A stretch of DNA of 46,804 nt from Thalassobaculaceae bacterium. GTDB lineage: Bacteria > Pseudomonadota > Alphaproteobacteria > Thalassobaculales > Thalassobaculaceae. Numbering within the stretch: position 1 is the stretch's first letter; each line of letters opens with the position of its first letter. Below the pieces are notes generated by a model. That model was not told the DNA's origin and did no database searches. It saw only the letters and a list, made by a program, of their open reading frames with translations. The stretch covers positions 1 through 46,804 of the forward strand of contig JARGOG010000034.1 of assembly GCA_029212785.1 (NCBI GenBank), read 5' to 3'. A program made the position numbers and the translations under genes. Shown piece after piece: positions 9,134 to 17,358 of the stretch.

Positions 9134-9811
9134 TCAGCGTTTGCCGTATTTGGCGTCGAGGCCGAGCATTTGATTGCGCAGTTCCTCGATCGGATCGACC
9201 TTGCCGTCTTTCTTGCGCCCGCCGTTCAGCACGGGATCATCGGGGATCTTGCGCCAGTCCCAGTCCTTCTGGTCGTCCTCGGGTTCCCAATCGTCGGCAA
9301 CCTGCGGACCCGGCGTCGGCGTCGGCGCCTTGGCCGTGCGACCGGTTGTCGGCATCTTCGGATTGCCCGGGATGGCGCCGAGCTTCCAGGTCATGCCGGC
9401 GGCGTCGTCCTCGACATCGGTCTTGCGACCGGCCGCTGGCTTGGCTTTCTGGGGCGGAGGCGGGGATGCTTTCCCGGGGGAGGTCGAGAAGATCGGTTTC
9501 CAGTCCAGCGCGTCGTCGCCGGCGGACACGGGCGGTGGTGCGCTCCGGGTGGCGCTGCGCTTGCGCTTGACGACCAGATCGCGCTCGGTCGTGGCCTGCT
9601 TTTCAGCTTTGGCGCTGATCCGCAGGCGGTCTTCCGGGGGCAGACTGTCGAAGGTCTGCTCGGCCTTCTCGTAGTCGGTTCGGGAGCCGGATTCGGCCGC
9701 ACGCTCAAGCCGCTCGGACAACCGCCCGCTGGCGACCGAGGTCTTGCTTGAACGCGCCAATATTCTCAGGCTGCGGCGATCAATGTCGCTTAGCCGATCG
9801 TCCTCGGGCAT
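9134..9811 (-). CDS. Hypothetical protein, charged and proline-rich, low complexity
   Basis: 225 residues with no recognised domain. The N-terminal third is charged and probably helical (LSERLERAAES, SLPPEDRLRISAKAEKQ). Residues about 85-170 are low-complexity Pro/Lys/Ala linker with PPPPQKAKP and TPTPGP runs. The C-terminus is acidic and aromatic (DDWEPEDDQKDWDWRKIPDDP) and ends in a helix. There is no signal peptide or membrane segment. It lies downstream of the RTX gene on the same strand, separated by 129 bp that contain a hairpin. Codon use looks normal for the window. No function is proposed. Confidence 0.65.
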   Translation of the reverse strand: MPEDDRLSDIDRRSLRILARSSKTSVASGRLSERLERAAESGSRTDYEKAEQTFDSLPPEDRLRISAKAEKQATTERDLVVKRKRSATRSAPPPVSAGDDALDWKPIFSTSPGKASPPPPQKAKPAAGRKTDVEDDAAGMTWKLGAIPGNPKMPTTGRTAKAPTPTPGPQVADDWEPEDDQKDWDWRKIPDDPVLNGGRKKDGKVDPIEELRNQMLGLDAKYGKR

Positions 9812-9872
9812 GACCGTCCCACCGAATCCAGACTTCGTTGTGAAATCTCAATTTCCCCACGAAGAATAATAT

Positions 9873-9897
9873 CATTGGATATCAGTAAAATCCAATG
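9873..9897. repeat. Inverted repeat CATTGGAT / ATCCAATG between the RTX gene and the next gene
   Basis: Perfect 8-bp arms (9873-9880 and 9890-9897) around a 9-base loop, in the AT-rich gap after the RTX stop codon and before the start of the hypothetical gene, both leftward. On the minus strand it is followed by ATAT-rich sequence but no clear T-run. It may be a weak terminator of the RTX gene or an operator for the next one; the sequence does not decide. Confidence 0.35.
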
Positions 9898-9940
9898 CGT
9901 CTAGTAGTGGGCCGGCGCTGCCTTACGATCATTCGACGCG

Positions 9941-11038
9941 TCAAAAGATGAAATTGATATCGCTCAGACCGATATTCTGGATGCCGACAAGCAACACGGT
10001 ATCGCTGTAGTCGTAGACTGAGCCGCCCGTATCGGGATCGATCTGAAGCATCAGATCGTCGCCGGAATCGACGAGGCGCATGTAGTTCGTCGATCCTGAC
10101 ACACCTGATGCGAAGGCGCCGGAGACATCGATGAACTCGCTGATCGCGAAGTCGGCGATGACATCGACTTCGGCGTAGTTCTGCTGGTCGCCGTCGACAA
10201 CGAAGGTGTCGAGGCCGCTGCCGCCATACATCGTGTCGGCATCGTTCGCGCTGGCGTCGGAACCGGAAATCGCGCCGTTCAGCGTGTCGTCGCCCAGATT
10301 TCCGTAAAGCACGTCATTTCCGCGCGACCCATAGATGCTGTCGTTATCCTGGCCACCGAACATGGTGTTCTCACCATAGGAACCGATCAGCGTGTCATTG
10401 CCGAAATTGCCGTAGAGCAGGTCGGCCGACGTCTCGGTGCTGGACGAGGCGTCGGCATAGATTTCGTCGTCGCCCTGTCCGCCGTAAAGGCTGTCAGCCC
10501 CAATGCCCCCGGAAATGACGTCGGCGCCTTTGTTGCCGTAGATGATGTCATTGCCGGCTTCGCCGTACATGTAGTCGCTGTCGTCGTTGCCTTCCATCGT
10601 GTCTCGGCCGGTGCCGCCGCTCATCCGGTCGATACCCGCGCCGCCGTACATGCGGTCGTTATCTTCGTTTCCGACCAGCGTGTCGTTGCCGGCATTGCCG
10701 TAGAGATCGTCGTCGCCGACGCCGCCGCTGAGGACGTCGTTCTCCTGACCGCCATACAGCGAGTCGATCCCGTCGCCACCGTAGATGTAGTCGTTGCCGT
10801 TGTTGCCGTAGACGATGTCGACGCCCTGGCTGCCGGTCAGATAGTCGTTGCCGGTGCCGCCATAGATGCTGTCCTCGCCGGCATTGCCTTGAATCGAGTC
10901 ATTGTCCGCATTGCCATAAATCAGATCGGAGGCAATGAGCCCCTGGATGAAGTCGTTACCAGCGTCTCCGGAGATGATGTCGCCGTCCGTCGTGCCGGTG
11001 ATGGTGTCTGAAGCGACTGTTCCGGTGATCAGGGCCAT
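9941..11038 (-). CDS. RTX (hemolysin-type calcium-binding repeat) protein
   Basis: 365 residues, nearly all made of about 25 consecutive nonapeptides of the form GG/GNxGxDxx, many in a tyrosine-rich variant such as LYGNAGNDT and IYGGTGNDY. Such repeats fold into a calcium-binding beta-roll and are exported by type I secretion through an uncleaved C-terminal signal. The last 90 residues (FVVDGDQQ, then VIADFAISEFIDVSG and a hydrophobic C-terminus) resemble RTX export domains. There is no enzymatic, pore-forming or adhesin domain, and no T1SS genes are in the window. The gene has its own AT-rich divergent promoter region (11039-11258). Confidence 0.88.
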   Translation of the reverse strand: MALITGTVASDTITGTTDGDIISGDAGNDFIQGLIASDLIYGNADNDSIQGNAGEDSIYGGTGNDYLTGSQGVDIVYGNNGNDYIYGGDGIDSLYGGQENDVLSGGVGDDDLYGNAGNDTLVGNEDNDRMYGGAGIDRMSGGTGRDTMEGNDDSDYMYGEAGNDIIYGNKGADVISGGIGADSLYGGQGDDEIYADASSSTETSADLLYGNFGNDTLIGSYGENTMFGGQDNDSIYGSRGNDVLYGNLGDDTLNGAISGSDASANDADTMYGGSGLDTFVVDGDQQNYAEVDVIADFAISEFIDVSGAFASGVSGSTNYMRLVDSGDDLMLQIDPDTGGSVYDYSDTVLLVGIQNIGLSDINFIF

Positions 11039-11258
11039 TGGATCGCACCAGTTGCTGCCAAGAAGATGATGGGAACAGTCTCAATCTGGTGGCGAGCCTG
11101 GCAACCATGAAATTTAAGCTACATTTTCGAAAAACCTCCGTAGCGACTGATTTTACACAGCAATCCGAAACCCGGCATCACCCTCTGAAATGTCTGGAAC
11201 GCCTTGAGAAAGACACGATTTCCGGCTATCGGTTGGTCACCTGAAACGGGAGGACGCC

Positions 11259-11687
11259 ATGGGGATGACCGCTCGCATTTTCGCTGCCGCAGCCGTGCTT
11301 TTGAGCCTTGCTGCTGCACCCTCGGTCCACGCGGAAGAAGCGCGAATCGGAATCGAGCTGAACAAGCTGGAACCGACGGAGAAGGGGTGCCGGTCATACA
11401 TTGTCGTGCGCAATCCGGCGGACCAGACCTTTACCGCCTTCAATATGGAGGTGTTGGTCTTTGACACCGACGGGGTGATTCAGAACCGGATCGCCATGGA
11501 CCTGGCGCCGATCCAGCCGAACAAGACCAGCGTGCTGATTGTCAACCTGGCGGGCAATCAGTGCGACCGGATCGGCGAGGTGCTGGTCAACAGCTTCCTC
11601 GACTGCGAACGCGGTGACGAACGGCTGGGCGACTGCCTGGCGCGCATCGACCTCTCCTCCAAGGCCGACGCCCGTCTTTTCAAATAG
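11259..11687 (+). CDS. Small secreted (periplasmic) conserved hypothetical protein
   Basis: 142 residues. A clear Sec signal peptide (basic start, hydrophobic AAAAVLLSLAAA, cleavage after VHA at residue 25) precedes a compact domain of alternating beta strands (SYIVVRNP, FNMEVLVFDTDG, SVLIVNLAGN). Four cysteines (44, 102, 116, 126) could form two disulfides. The ATG is preceded by GGGAGG at five bases. It is divergent from the RTX gene across about 220 bp of AT-rich DNA. The family resembles uncharacterised alphaproteobacterial periplasmic proteins; no function is recognised. Confidence 0.72.
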   Translation: MGMTARIFAAAAVLLSLAAAPSVHAEEARIGIELNKLEPTEKGCRSYIVVRNPADQTFTAFNMEVLVFDTDGVIQNRIAMDLAPIQPNKTSVLIVNLAGNQCDRIGEVLVNSFLDCERGDERLGDCLARIDLSSKADARLFK

Positions 11688-11793
11688 TTCCCCCCGGCCG
11701 CCGCCGAGGTTTCGGCGCATCGTTATATCCTAACGCCGGGGATTGCGGGGCCGCGGAATAGGTCTCACCTTCAAGGCAACCTGGAGGTGATTC

Positions 11794-12462
11794 ATGTCGG
11801 GATCCTGTGGACACGACGTCGCGTTCGACGGCATGTCGGCCGGCTATAAACGCGCGCTGGTCGCCGTGGTGGTGATCAATGCCGCCATGTTCGCGGTCGA
11901 ACTCGGCGGCGGTGCCTTCGCCGGCTCCATGGCGCTGACTGCCGACAGTCTGGACTTTCTCGCGGACAGCTTGACCTATGCCGTCAGCCTCTGGGTGATC
12001 GGCAAGGCGGTCACCTGGCGGGCCTGGGCCGCCTTCGGCAAGGGGCTGTCGCTGGCGGTGATGGGTGTGGGCGTGTTCGTCACCACGATCTATCAGGTTT
12101 TCGTGCTCGGCGTTCCCGACGCCGCGGTGATGAGCGGCATTGGCGTGCTGGCCATGGTCGCCAATATCGCCAGCGTGCTGATCTTGTTCAACTGGCGCGA
12201 CGGCGACGCGAATGTACGCTCGGTGTGGCTGTGCTCGCGCAACGACGCGATCGGCAATGCCGCCGTCGTGGTCGCTGCCGGCCTGGTCTGGTGGAGTGGC
12301 ACGGGCTGGCCGGACGTGATCGTCGCACTGCTGATGTCGGGCCTGTTCCTGCGCTCGGCCTATCAGATCCTCACCCAGTCGATCGCCGAGCTGAAGCAGG
12401 CCAAGGCGAACGGCCCGGAACACGACCACGTGCATGCGCCCGCACCCGAGGCAGGCGAGTAA
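11794..12462 (+). CDS. Cation diffusion facilitator-type transporter, short form
   Basis: 222-residue integral membrane protein of the CDF/cation efflux family with about six hydrophobic segments. The TM2 metal-site motif is ADSLDFLADS (Asp54 and Asp58, D-x3-D), and the TM5 counterpart reads SRNDAIGN, with an Asn in the second position where an Asp is more usual. It lacks the cytoplasmic C-terminal domain of full-length CDFs (about 300 residues) and ends in a short His-containing tail (EHDHVHAP). Metal efflux is likely, with metal identity open. An excellent ribosome site, GGAGGTGA, precedes the ATG. Confidence 0.82.
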   Translation: MSGSCGHDVAFDGMSAGYKRALVAVVVINAAMFAVELGGGAFAGSMALTADSLDFLADSLTYAVSLWVIGKAVTWRAWAAFGKGLSLAVMGVGVFVTTIYQVFVLGVPDAAVMSGIGVLAMVANIASVLILFNWRDGDANVRSVWLCSRNDAIGNAAVVVAAGLVWWSGTGWPDVIVALLMSGLFLRSAYQILTQSIAELKQAKANGPEHDHVHAPAPEAGE

Positions 12463-12573
12463 CCGGTGGGCAAACCGTAGCGGGCGACCGGACTGGAGCC
12501 ATTCAGACGGTTCCGGTCCCTCCCGCCGCCGTCTACTTTTCGACTGCCGGACACAGTCGAAAGCACGCAGGCC

Positions 12574-13971
12574 ATGATTTCCCGCTCTGACACCGCCGAC
12601 GCCATCGAGATTTTCGCCGATCACGTCGTCTCGACACCGGTGGAAGCGATCCCGGCTGACGCCATCATCGCGGCCAAGACCTTCCTGCTCGACAGTCTCG
12701 GGGTCGGCCTGGCGGGGACGCGGGCGCCCTATGTCGATGAATGGATCGCCGGCCAGGGCAGCGGGGCACCGGGCGATGGCGGGCGGATCTGGGGGATCGG
12801 CGGAACCTTGCCGACACCGGCCGCGGCCGCCGTCAACGGCTACCTGATCCACAATTCAGAATACGACTGCGTTCACGAGGCCGCCGTCCTGCACCCGATG
12901 GCGACGCTGCTCTCGGCGCTGCTGGCCGAGGTCGAGGGCCGGGCGGCGCAAGGACAGATCACCGATGGCCGGGCGTTGTTGCGGGCCATCATTCTCGGCG
13001 TCGACGTCTCCACCTCCATCGGCAACGCGGTGACCACCGGGCTGAAGTTCTTCCGCCCGGCGACCGCCGGCGGGTTCGGCGCGACGGCGGCGATCGGAGC
13101 CATAGCCGGTTTCGACCGGGAGACCCTGCTGGACGCTTTCGGCCTCTACTACGCCCAGGCCGGCGGCACCATGCAGGCCCATACGGAGGGGCTGGCCCTG
13201 CTCGCCATGCAGGCAGGGTTCTGCGCCCGCAACGCGGTGGTCGCCGCTCACATGGCCGAGCGGGGCATCCCCGGCACCCGCGGCACGCTGGAAGGGCCGT
13301 TCGGTTTCCTGCGGATCATGGAGGACGGCTACAACCGCGCGGCGCTGCTCGGCGGGCTCGGCAAGATCTGGCGCATCACCGAGGTTGCGCACAAGCCATT
13401 CCCCAGCGGCCGCGCCACCCACGGACTGATCGACGCCGCCTCCACCCTCAAGGCGGAGCACGGCTTCCCGGCCGATGCCATCGAGCGGATCGAGGCCTCG
13501 GTTCCGCCGCTGACTCACCGTCTGATCGGTCGCCCGGTGAAGGCAGGGATGCAGGCGAATTACGCCCGGCTTTCCGGCCCCTATACCGCGGCGCGGATGC
13601 TGATCACCGGCAAGTTGGATCTGACCGATTTCACCGAGGCGGCGCTGAGCGATCCGGCCACGCTGGATCTCGGCGCGCGGATCACCGCGGCCGCCGATGG
13701 CAATCCCGACCCGAACGCCTTCGCGCCGGTCACCGTTGTGGTCGTGCTGAAGGACGGGCGCCGGCTGGAACGAACGGCGGACGTGGTCTACGGCAATCCG
13801 GCCAAGCCGATGAGCCGGGAGGCGCATCTCCAGAAGTTCCGCCGCAACCTCGCCCATGCCCGTGGTGGTCTGCCGGCGGAGAATGCCGAGCGGCTGATCG
13901 CCCTGGTCGATGACCTGGAAGGCGTCGACGATGTCCGCACGCTGATCGATCTCGTGGTCCCGGCGCGCTGA
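12574..13971 (+). CDS. MmgE/PrpD family protein
   Basis: 465 residues matching the MmgE/PrpD fold across the full length: an N-terminal helical domain with DSLGVGLAGT near residue 40, NGYLIHNSEYDCVHE near 90, and a C-terminal lid domain with KPFPSGRATHG near 275. The family includes 2-methylcitrate dehydratase, cis-aconitate decarboxylase and iminodisuccinate epimerase, so the reaction cannot be inferred from family alone. No prpB/prpC genes are nearby, which argues against the methylcitrate cycle. It is followed 85 bp later by an amidase on the same strand. The ribosome site is weak. Confidence 0.88.
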   Translation: MISRSDTADAIEIFADHVVSTPVEAIPADAIIAAKTFLLDSLGVGLAGTRAPYVDEWIAGQGSGAPGDGGRIWGIGGTLPTPAAAAVNGYLIHNSEYDCVHEAAVLHPMATLLSALLAEVEGRAAQGQITDGRALLRAIILGVDVSTSIGNAVTTGLKFFRPATAGGFGATAAIGAIAGFDRETLLDAFGLYYAQAGGTMQAHTEGLALLAMQAGFCARNAVVAAHMAERGIPGTRGTLEGPFGFLRIMEDGYNRAALLGGLGKIWRITEVAHKPFPSGRATHGLIDAASTLKAEHGFPADAIERIEASVPPLTHRLIGRPVKAGMQANYARLSGPYTAARMLITGKLDLTDFTEAALSDPATLDLGARITAAADGNPDPNAFAPVTVVVVLKDGRRLERTADVVYGNPAKPMSREAHLQKFRRNLAHARGGLPAENAERLIALVDDLEGVDDVRTLIDLVVPAR

Positions 13972-14056
13972 TCGAGGGGCGTCGCATCTTGACCCGTGCC
14001 GGATACGGGCGCAGGACGGTCCCCGCGCAAACCAACACGAACATGGCCGATTTTCT

Positions 14057-15358
14057 ATGACAGGACTGGTGGATCTCTCGCTCGCCGAGATGGCGGGCGG
14101 GCTCGATGACGGGGCAATCTCCTCCGTCGATCTGGTAACCGCCCATCTGACGGCGATCGAGGCGGCGAACCCGATATTGAACGCGGTCTGGGACGTCGAT
14201 GCCGACGGGGCCCTGGCCGCCGCCCTGGCAAGCGACGTGCGACGCGGCAGGGGCGACTCTCTTTCCGAACTCGACGGCATTCCCTTCGGCCTGAAGGACA
14301 ATATCGATGTCGCGGGACGGCCCACCAGCGACGGTCTCGGGACCGCCTGGATACCGGCCGGTGACGCCGCCATCACCGAGCGTCTGCGCGAGGCGGGGGC
14401 GATTCCGCTGGCCAAGCTCGCCATGCACGAAGCGGCGCTGGGCGGGACCAGCGACAATCCGCACCGGGGCCGCGTCGACAATCCGGTGCTGCCCGGCCAC
14501 ACGCCCGGCGGATCGTCCGGCGGGTCGGCGGCGGCGGTGGCGGCGGGGCTGGTTCCTCTGGCCCTTGGCACCGACACGTTGGGCTCGGTCCGGATCCCGG
14601 CGGCCTATTGCGGCGTCGTGGGCTTCAAGCCGAGCTTCGATCTGCTGCCGACCCTAGGCGTGACGCCGCTCTGCTGGACCCTCGACCATGTCGGTCCGAT
14701 CGCCCGCTCGGTTATCGACCTGGCGCTGACTCTGCCGGTGCTGACGAACATGGAGATCGAGGAGGTCGAACTGAGCGGTCTTGTGCTCGGTTGGCCGGCG
14801 GAGGTCGACGCCTGCGAGATCGAACCGGCCGTCCAGGGGGTGATCGACGCGGCCCTGGACCGTCTGCGCGCCGGTGGTGTGCAGATCCGCCAGGTCAAAC
14901 TCGGTTTCGGCGATCTGTCGATCCTGCGCCGTGCGGCCCTGCTGGTCATCGAGGCGGAAGGGGCTGTCGCGCTGGAGAAGATTTGGGAGGACCACCCCGA
15001 GGCCTTGTCCGAGACGTTGAGCGGCATGCTGAGCTATGGCCGCGATGCCGCTGCCGCGCGCTACGTGAAGGCCTATCGCCGGATCGAGGACGCGGGCGAA
15101 GTGATCAGCGCCGCCCTCGACGTGGTCGATGCCCTGATCCTGCCGACCACGCCGCAGACGCCCTTCGCGGCCGACGCGCGGGCCCCGGTGAACCAGGCCG
15201 ACCTGACTTCGATTGCCAATTATGCCGGTACGCCTGCGGTCAGTCTGCCGGTGCCGGGCGGTGGGGCGCCGGTCGGCTTGCAACTGGTCGGCGGGTTCTA
15301 CGAGGACGCCCAGTTGCTCGGCATCGCGCTTGCGGTGGAAGACCTGCTGCGGAGCTAG
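14057..15358 (+). CDS. Amidase (amidase-signature family), third in the window
   Basis: 433-residue amidase-signature hydrolase with Lys80 (GLKDNIDVAG), cis-Ser153 (GGSSGG) and nucleophile Ser177 (TLGSVRIPA). It is shorter than the 475-residue tandem pair and clearly from another branch. It follows the MmgE/PrpD gene and is convergent with an aspartate dehydrogenase-like gene (two bases between stops). The grouping suggests catabolism of an amide linked to a C4 dicarboxylate or amino acid, but that is inference. No clear ribosome site is seen before this ATG, so the start could shift slightly. Confidence 0.9.
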   Translation: MTGLVDLSLAEMAGGLDDGAISSVDLVTAHLTAIEAANPILNAVWDVDADGALAAALASDVRRGRGDSLSELDGIPFGLKDNIDVAGRPTSDGLGTAWIPAGDAAITERLREAGAIPLAKLAMHEAALGGTSDNPHRGRVDNPVLPGHTPGGSSGGSAAAVAAGLVPLALGTDTLGSVRIPAAYCGVVGFKPSFDLLPTLGVTPLCWTLDHVGPIARSVIDLALTLPVLTNMEIEEVELSGLVLGWPAEVDACEIEPAVQGVIDAALDRLRAGGVQIRQVKLGFGDLSILRRAALLVIEAEGAVALEKIWEDHPEALSETLSGMLSYGRDAAAARYVKAYRRIEDAGEVISAALDVVDALILPTTPQTPFAADARAPVNQADLTSIANYAGTPAVSLPVPGGGAPVGLQLVGGFYEDAQLLGIALAVEDLLRS

Positions 15359-15360
15359 GA

Positions 15361-16173
15361 TCAGCCGCCGATCCGCACCGCGCTGGCGAGTTGCTTCACC
15401 GTCTTGGTCACGGCCATGGCGACGATCTTGCCGGTCTTGCGGTTTTCCGCGGCGATGGCGACGTCCTCGGTGAAGGTGAACGAGCCGAAGGCGCCACGGG
15501 CCTCCACCGTGATGATGTGGGTCTCGATGGTCGGGTCGGCGACGATCACCAGACGGGTGCGGTCGAGCCCGATCCCCGCCAGCGCCACGGCGGCAGAGAT
15601 GTTCACGTTCTGCGGATACATCGCCGCTCCCTCGCGGGCCGATCCTTCGAAGATCACCGTCGGCTCGGTCATGGCGGCGAGGTCGAACAGGCCTTCAGCC
15701 GCGGTTCCGTACCAGGCGCTCGGGTCCTTGCGCACCGTCATTTCCACCGCGTCCAGCCCACCGACCGCCGCACCCGACAGGATGTCGAGCGCGCCGATCC
15801 CGGCGGAAGCGAGCGTGAGGGAGGTGCCGCCGTCCTCGGCTGCCTGGCGGCAGCTCTCGTAGAGCGCGTCATCGGTGAAGGCGCCGATGGAGGTGACGAT
15901 CACCCGCACGCCGCGTCGGAGTAGCGGGATGACGTGGTCGCGCACCGCCTGGTGACCGGCTCCCTCGAGCACCACGTCGAACTCGGTGGCGTGGAACTCG
16001 ACCGGGTCGACCAGAAAGTCCGGCCCGCTGGCGGCATCAGGGCGTGGGGTGCGGACCAGGACGGCCGGAATCTCGACGCGGCCCGTCAGTTCGCGGGCGA
16101 CGAACTCGATGACATGAGCGCCGATGGCGCCAGCGCCGATCAGCCCAAGACGCAGGGGAGGTTTCTTTTCCAT
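15361..16173 (-). CDS. nadX: Aspartate dehydrogenase-like oxidoreductase
   Basis: 270 residues, the usual length for L-aspartate dehydrogenases that interconvert aspartate and iminosuccinate with NAD(P). It begins with a Rossmann motif GLIGAGAIGAHV and shows the family segments VTSIGAFTDD, ASAGIGALDIL, YPQNVNISAAVALAGIG and, near the C-terminus, the catalytic-domain run ending ENRKTGKIVAMAV. A histidine in IETHIITVEA matches the position of the proposed catalytic His. No nadA or nadC is adjacent, so a catabolic role is at least as likely as NAD synthesis. It lies 58 bp after the metallophosphoesterase on the same strand. Confidence 0.85.
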   Translation of the reverse strand: MEKKPPLRLGLIGAGAIGAHVIEFVARELTGRVEIPAVLVRTPRPDAASGPDFLVDPVEFHATEFDVVLEGAGHQAVRDHVIPLLRRGVRVIVTSIGAFTDDALYESCRQAAEDGGTSLTLASAGIGALDILSGAAVGGLDAVEMTVRKDPSAWYGTAAEGLFDLAAMTEPTVIFEGSAREGAAMYPQNVNISAAVALAGIGLDRTRLVIVADPTIETHIITVEARGAFGSFTFTEDVAIAAENRKTGKIVAMAVTKTVKQLASAVRIGG

Positions 16174-16231
16174 GGGAGCAGGATACGCCGAACATTGCCG
16201 CTCTCCCAAGCCGGCGTGATCCCCGCCATTG

Positions 16232-17062
16232 TTACCCGGCGGCGGTGCCTTCATCGATCCAGCCGTCGTCCTGAATCGGGATCCACTGAATCTGGGACTC
16301 CAGCAGAAAGTCGATCGTATGCACCACCGTGCTGTCATCGTCGATCAGCACCACGTTGTAGGACGGCGCCAGCGGCCCGATGGCGATCGCACCGCGGTCG
16401 ACGAGGTCCGGTGCGTTCGGATGGTTCGTTGAGCGCGGCGCGGACATCGGAATGCCGCAAACGGATCCGGACAGGATGAAGTGACAGTGGCCGAAGAACA
16501 CATGGCGCACGACGTCCCGGTACTCCGCCAGAAGCGCGCGAAATGACGGGCCCTCGATCAGACCGATCATGTCGGCGGAGCGGGCCCCGACCGGGCAGGG
16601 GTGGTGGTGCATGAAAATGTAGACCGATGTCCCGTCCGCTCGGGCGCGGAGCAGTTCCCCGGCCAGCCAGGACTGGCGGTCGGCACCGTAACGGCCGGCA
16701 TGGGTGCCCGGCTCCACGGTATCGAGATAGAGGAAGCGTCCGGCGGCGGTGTCCTCGGCATATTGGACGTAGCCGTTGGCATCGACCGGGACGTCGGGAA
16801 AGACCGCGCGGAAGACGCCCCGGTCGTCGTGGTTGCCGATCATCAGTCGTGGGTTGAGCGGTGAGGCCAGAACGATCTCGCGCAGTTGCTCATAGGATCG
16901 GCGGCGCCCGTGATGGGTCAGGTCGCCGCTGATCACCACCCTGTCGGCATCGCGATGATGCGTTTCCACATGGGCGAGGCAGGCCGTGAAATTCGCGATC
17001 GGATGCTGACCCTGGATCTGCTCGTCGTGGATATGGATGTCGGAGATGTGGATCAGCTTCAC
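16232..17062 (-). CDS. Metallophosphoesterase (class III cyclic nucleotide phosphodiesterase-like)
   Basis: 276 residues with all calcineurin-like metallophosphoesterase blocks in order: SDIHIHD (Asp8, His10), SGDLTHHG near 45, GNHDD near 77, MHHHPCP near 150 and GHCHF near 190. The arrangement is like CpdA/GpdQ, which hydrolyse cyclic nucleotides or glycerophosphodiesters. The start is GTG 17062, chosen because a strong GAGGAGG site lies just upstream. There is no signal peptide, so it should be cytoplasmic. Probably cotranscribed with the downstream aspartate dehydrogenase-like gene. The true substrate is not readable from sequence. Confidence 0.88.
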   Translation of the reverse strand: MKLIHISDIHIHDEQIQGQHPIANFTACLAHVETHHRDADRVVISGDLTHHGRRRSYEQLREIVLASPLNPRLMIGNHDDRGVFRAVFPDVPVDANGYVQYAEDTAAGRFLYLDTVEPGTHAGRYGADRQSWLAGELLRARADGTSVYIFMHHHPCPVGARSADMIGLIEGPSFRALLAEYRDVVRHVFFGHCHFILSGSVCGIPMSAPRSTNHPNAPDLVDRGAIAIGPLAPSYNVVLIDDDSTVVHTIDFLLESQIQWIPIQDDGWIDEGTAAG

Positions 17063-17162
17063 GGGCGCCTCCTCGGTTCGCCGGGCAGGATAATCGGTAG
17101 ATGTGACAGGTGTGCGGATGCGGGCGGCGATTTCCAGGGCGGCCTGCGGTCGCGACTGTCTT

Positions 17163-17358
17163 CATCGGCGGCGTCCGGCCAAAATAAATATTAAATTAAG
17201 TACCCGGCTGAAATGTTTGAGGTATCGGGCGATATTAATAAATATACGGAATATAATTGGTGCTGGTATCGAAATTATAATTTGACAATCTATTGAAAAA
17301 GGTAGGGTCTATGGGGGAAGAGAAAAAATAATTTTTCTCATATTCTAAGGAACACGTA
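17163..17358 (+). promoter_or_regulatory. AT-rich promoter region with hairpin GAGAAAAA-ATAA-TTTTTCTC
   Basis: This is the most AT-rich stretch in the window. It contains a consensus-like TTGACA box at 17282-17287 with a weak TAGGGT at 17303-17308 (15-base spacer, shorter than ideal). A perfect 8-bp inverted repeat occupies 17320-17327 and 17332-17339, just before the AAGGA ribosome site of the small membrane-anchored gene. The hairpin sits in what would be the 5' leader, so it could act on transcription or on translation. No known riboswitch is recognised. Confidence 0.4.

Noticed and set aside
9941-11038. RTX toxin or protease
   Set aside because: No protease, lipase or pore domain and no activator (hlyC-like) or secretion genes; only the repeat region is present.
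12574-13971. 2-methylcitrate dehydratase (prpD)
   Set aside because: Family match only; no prpB, prpC or other propionate genes in the neighbourhood.
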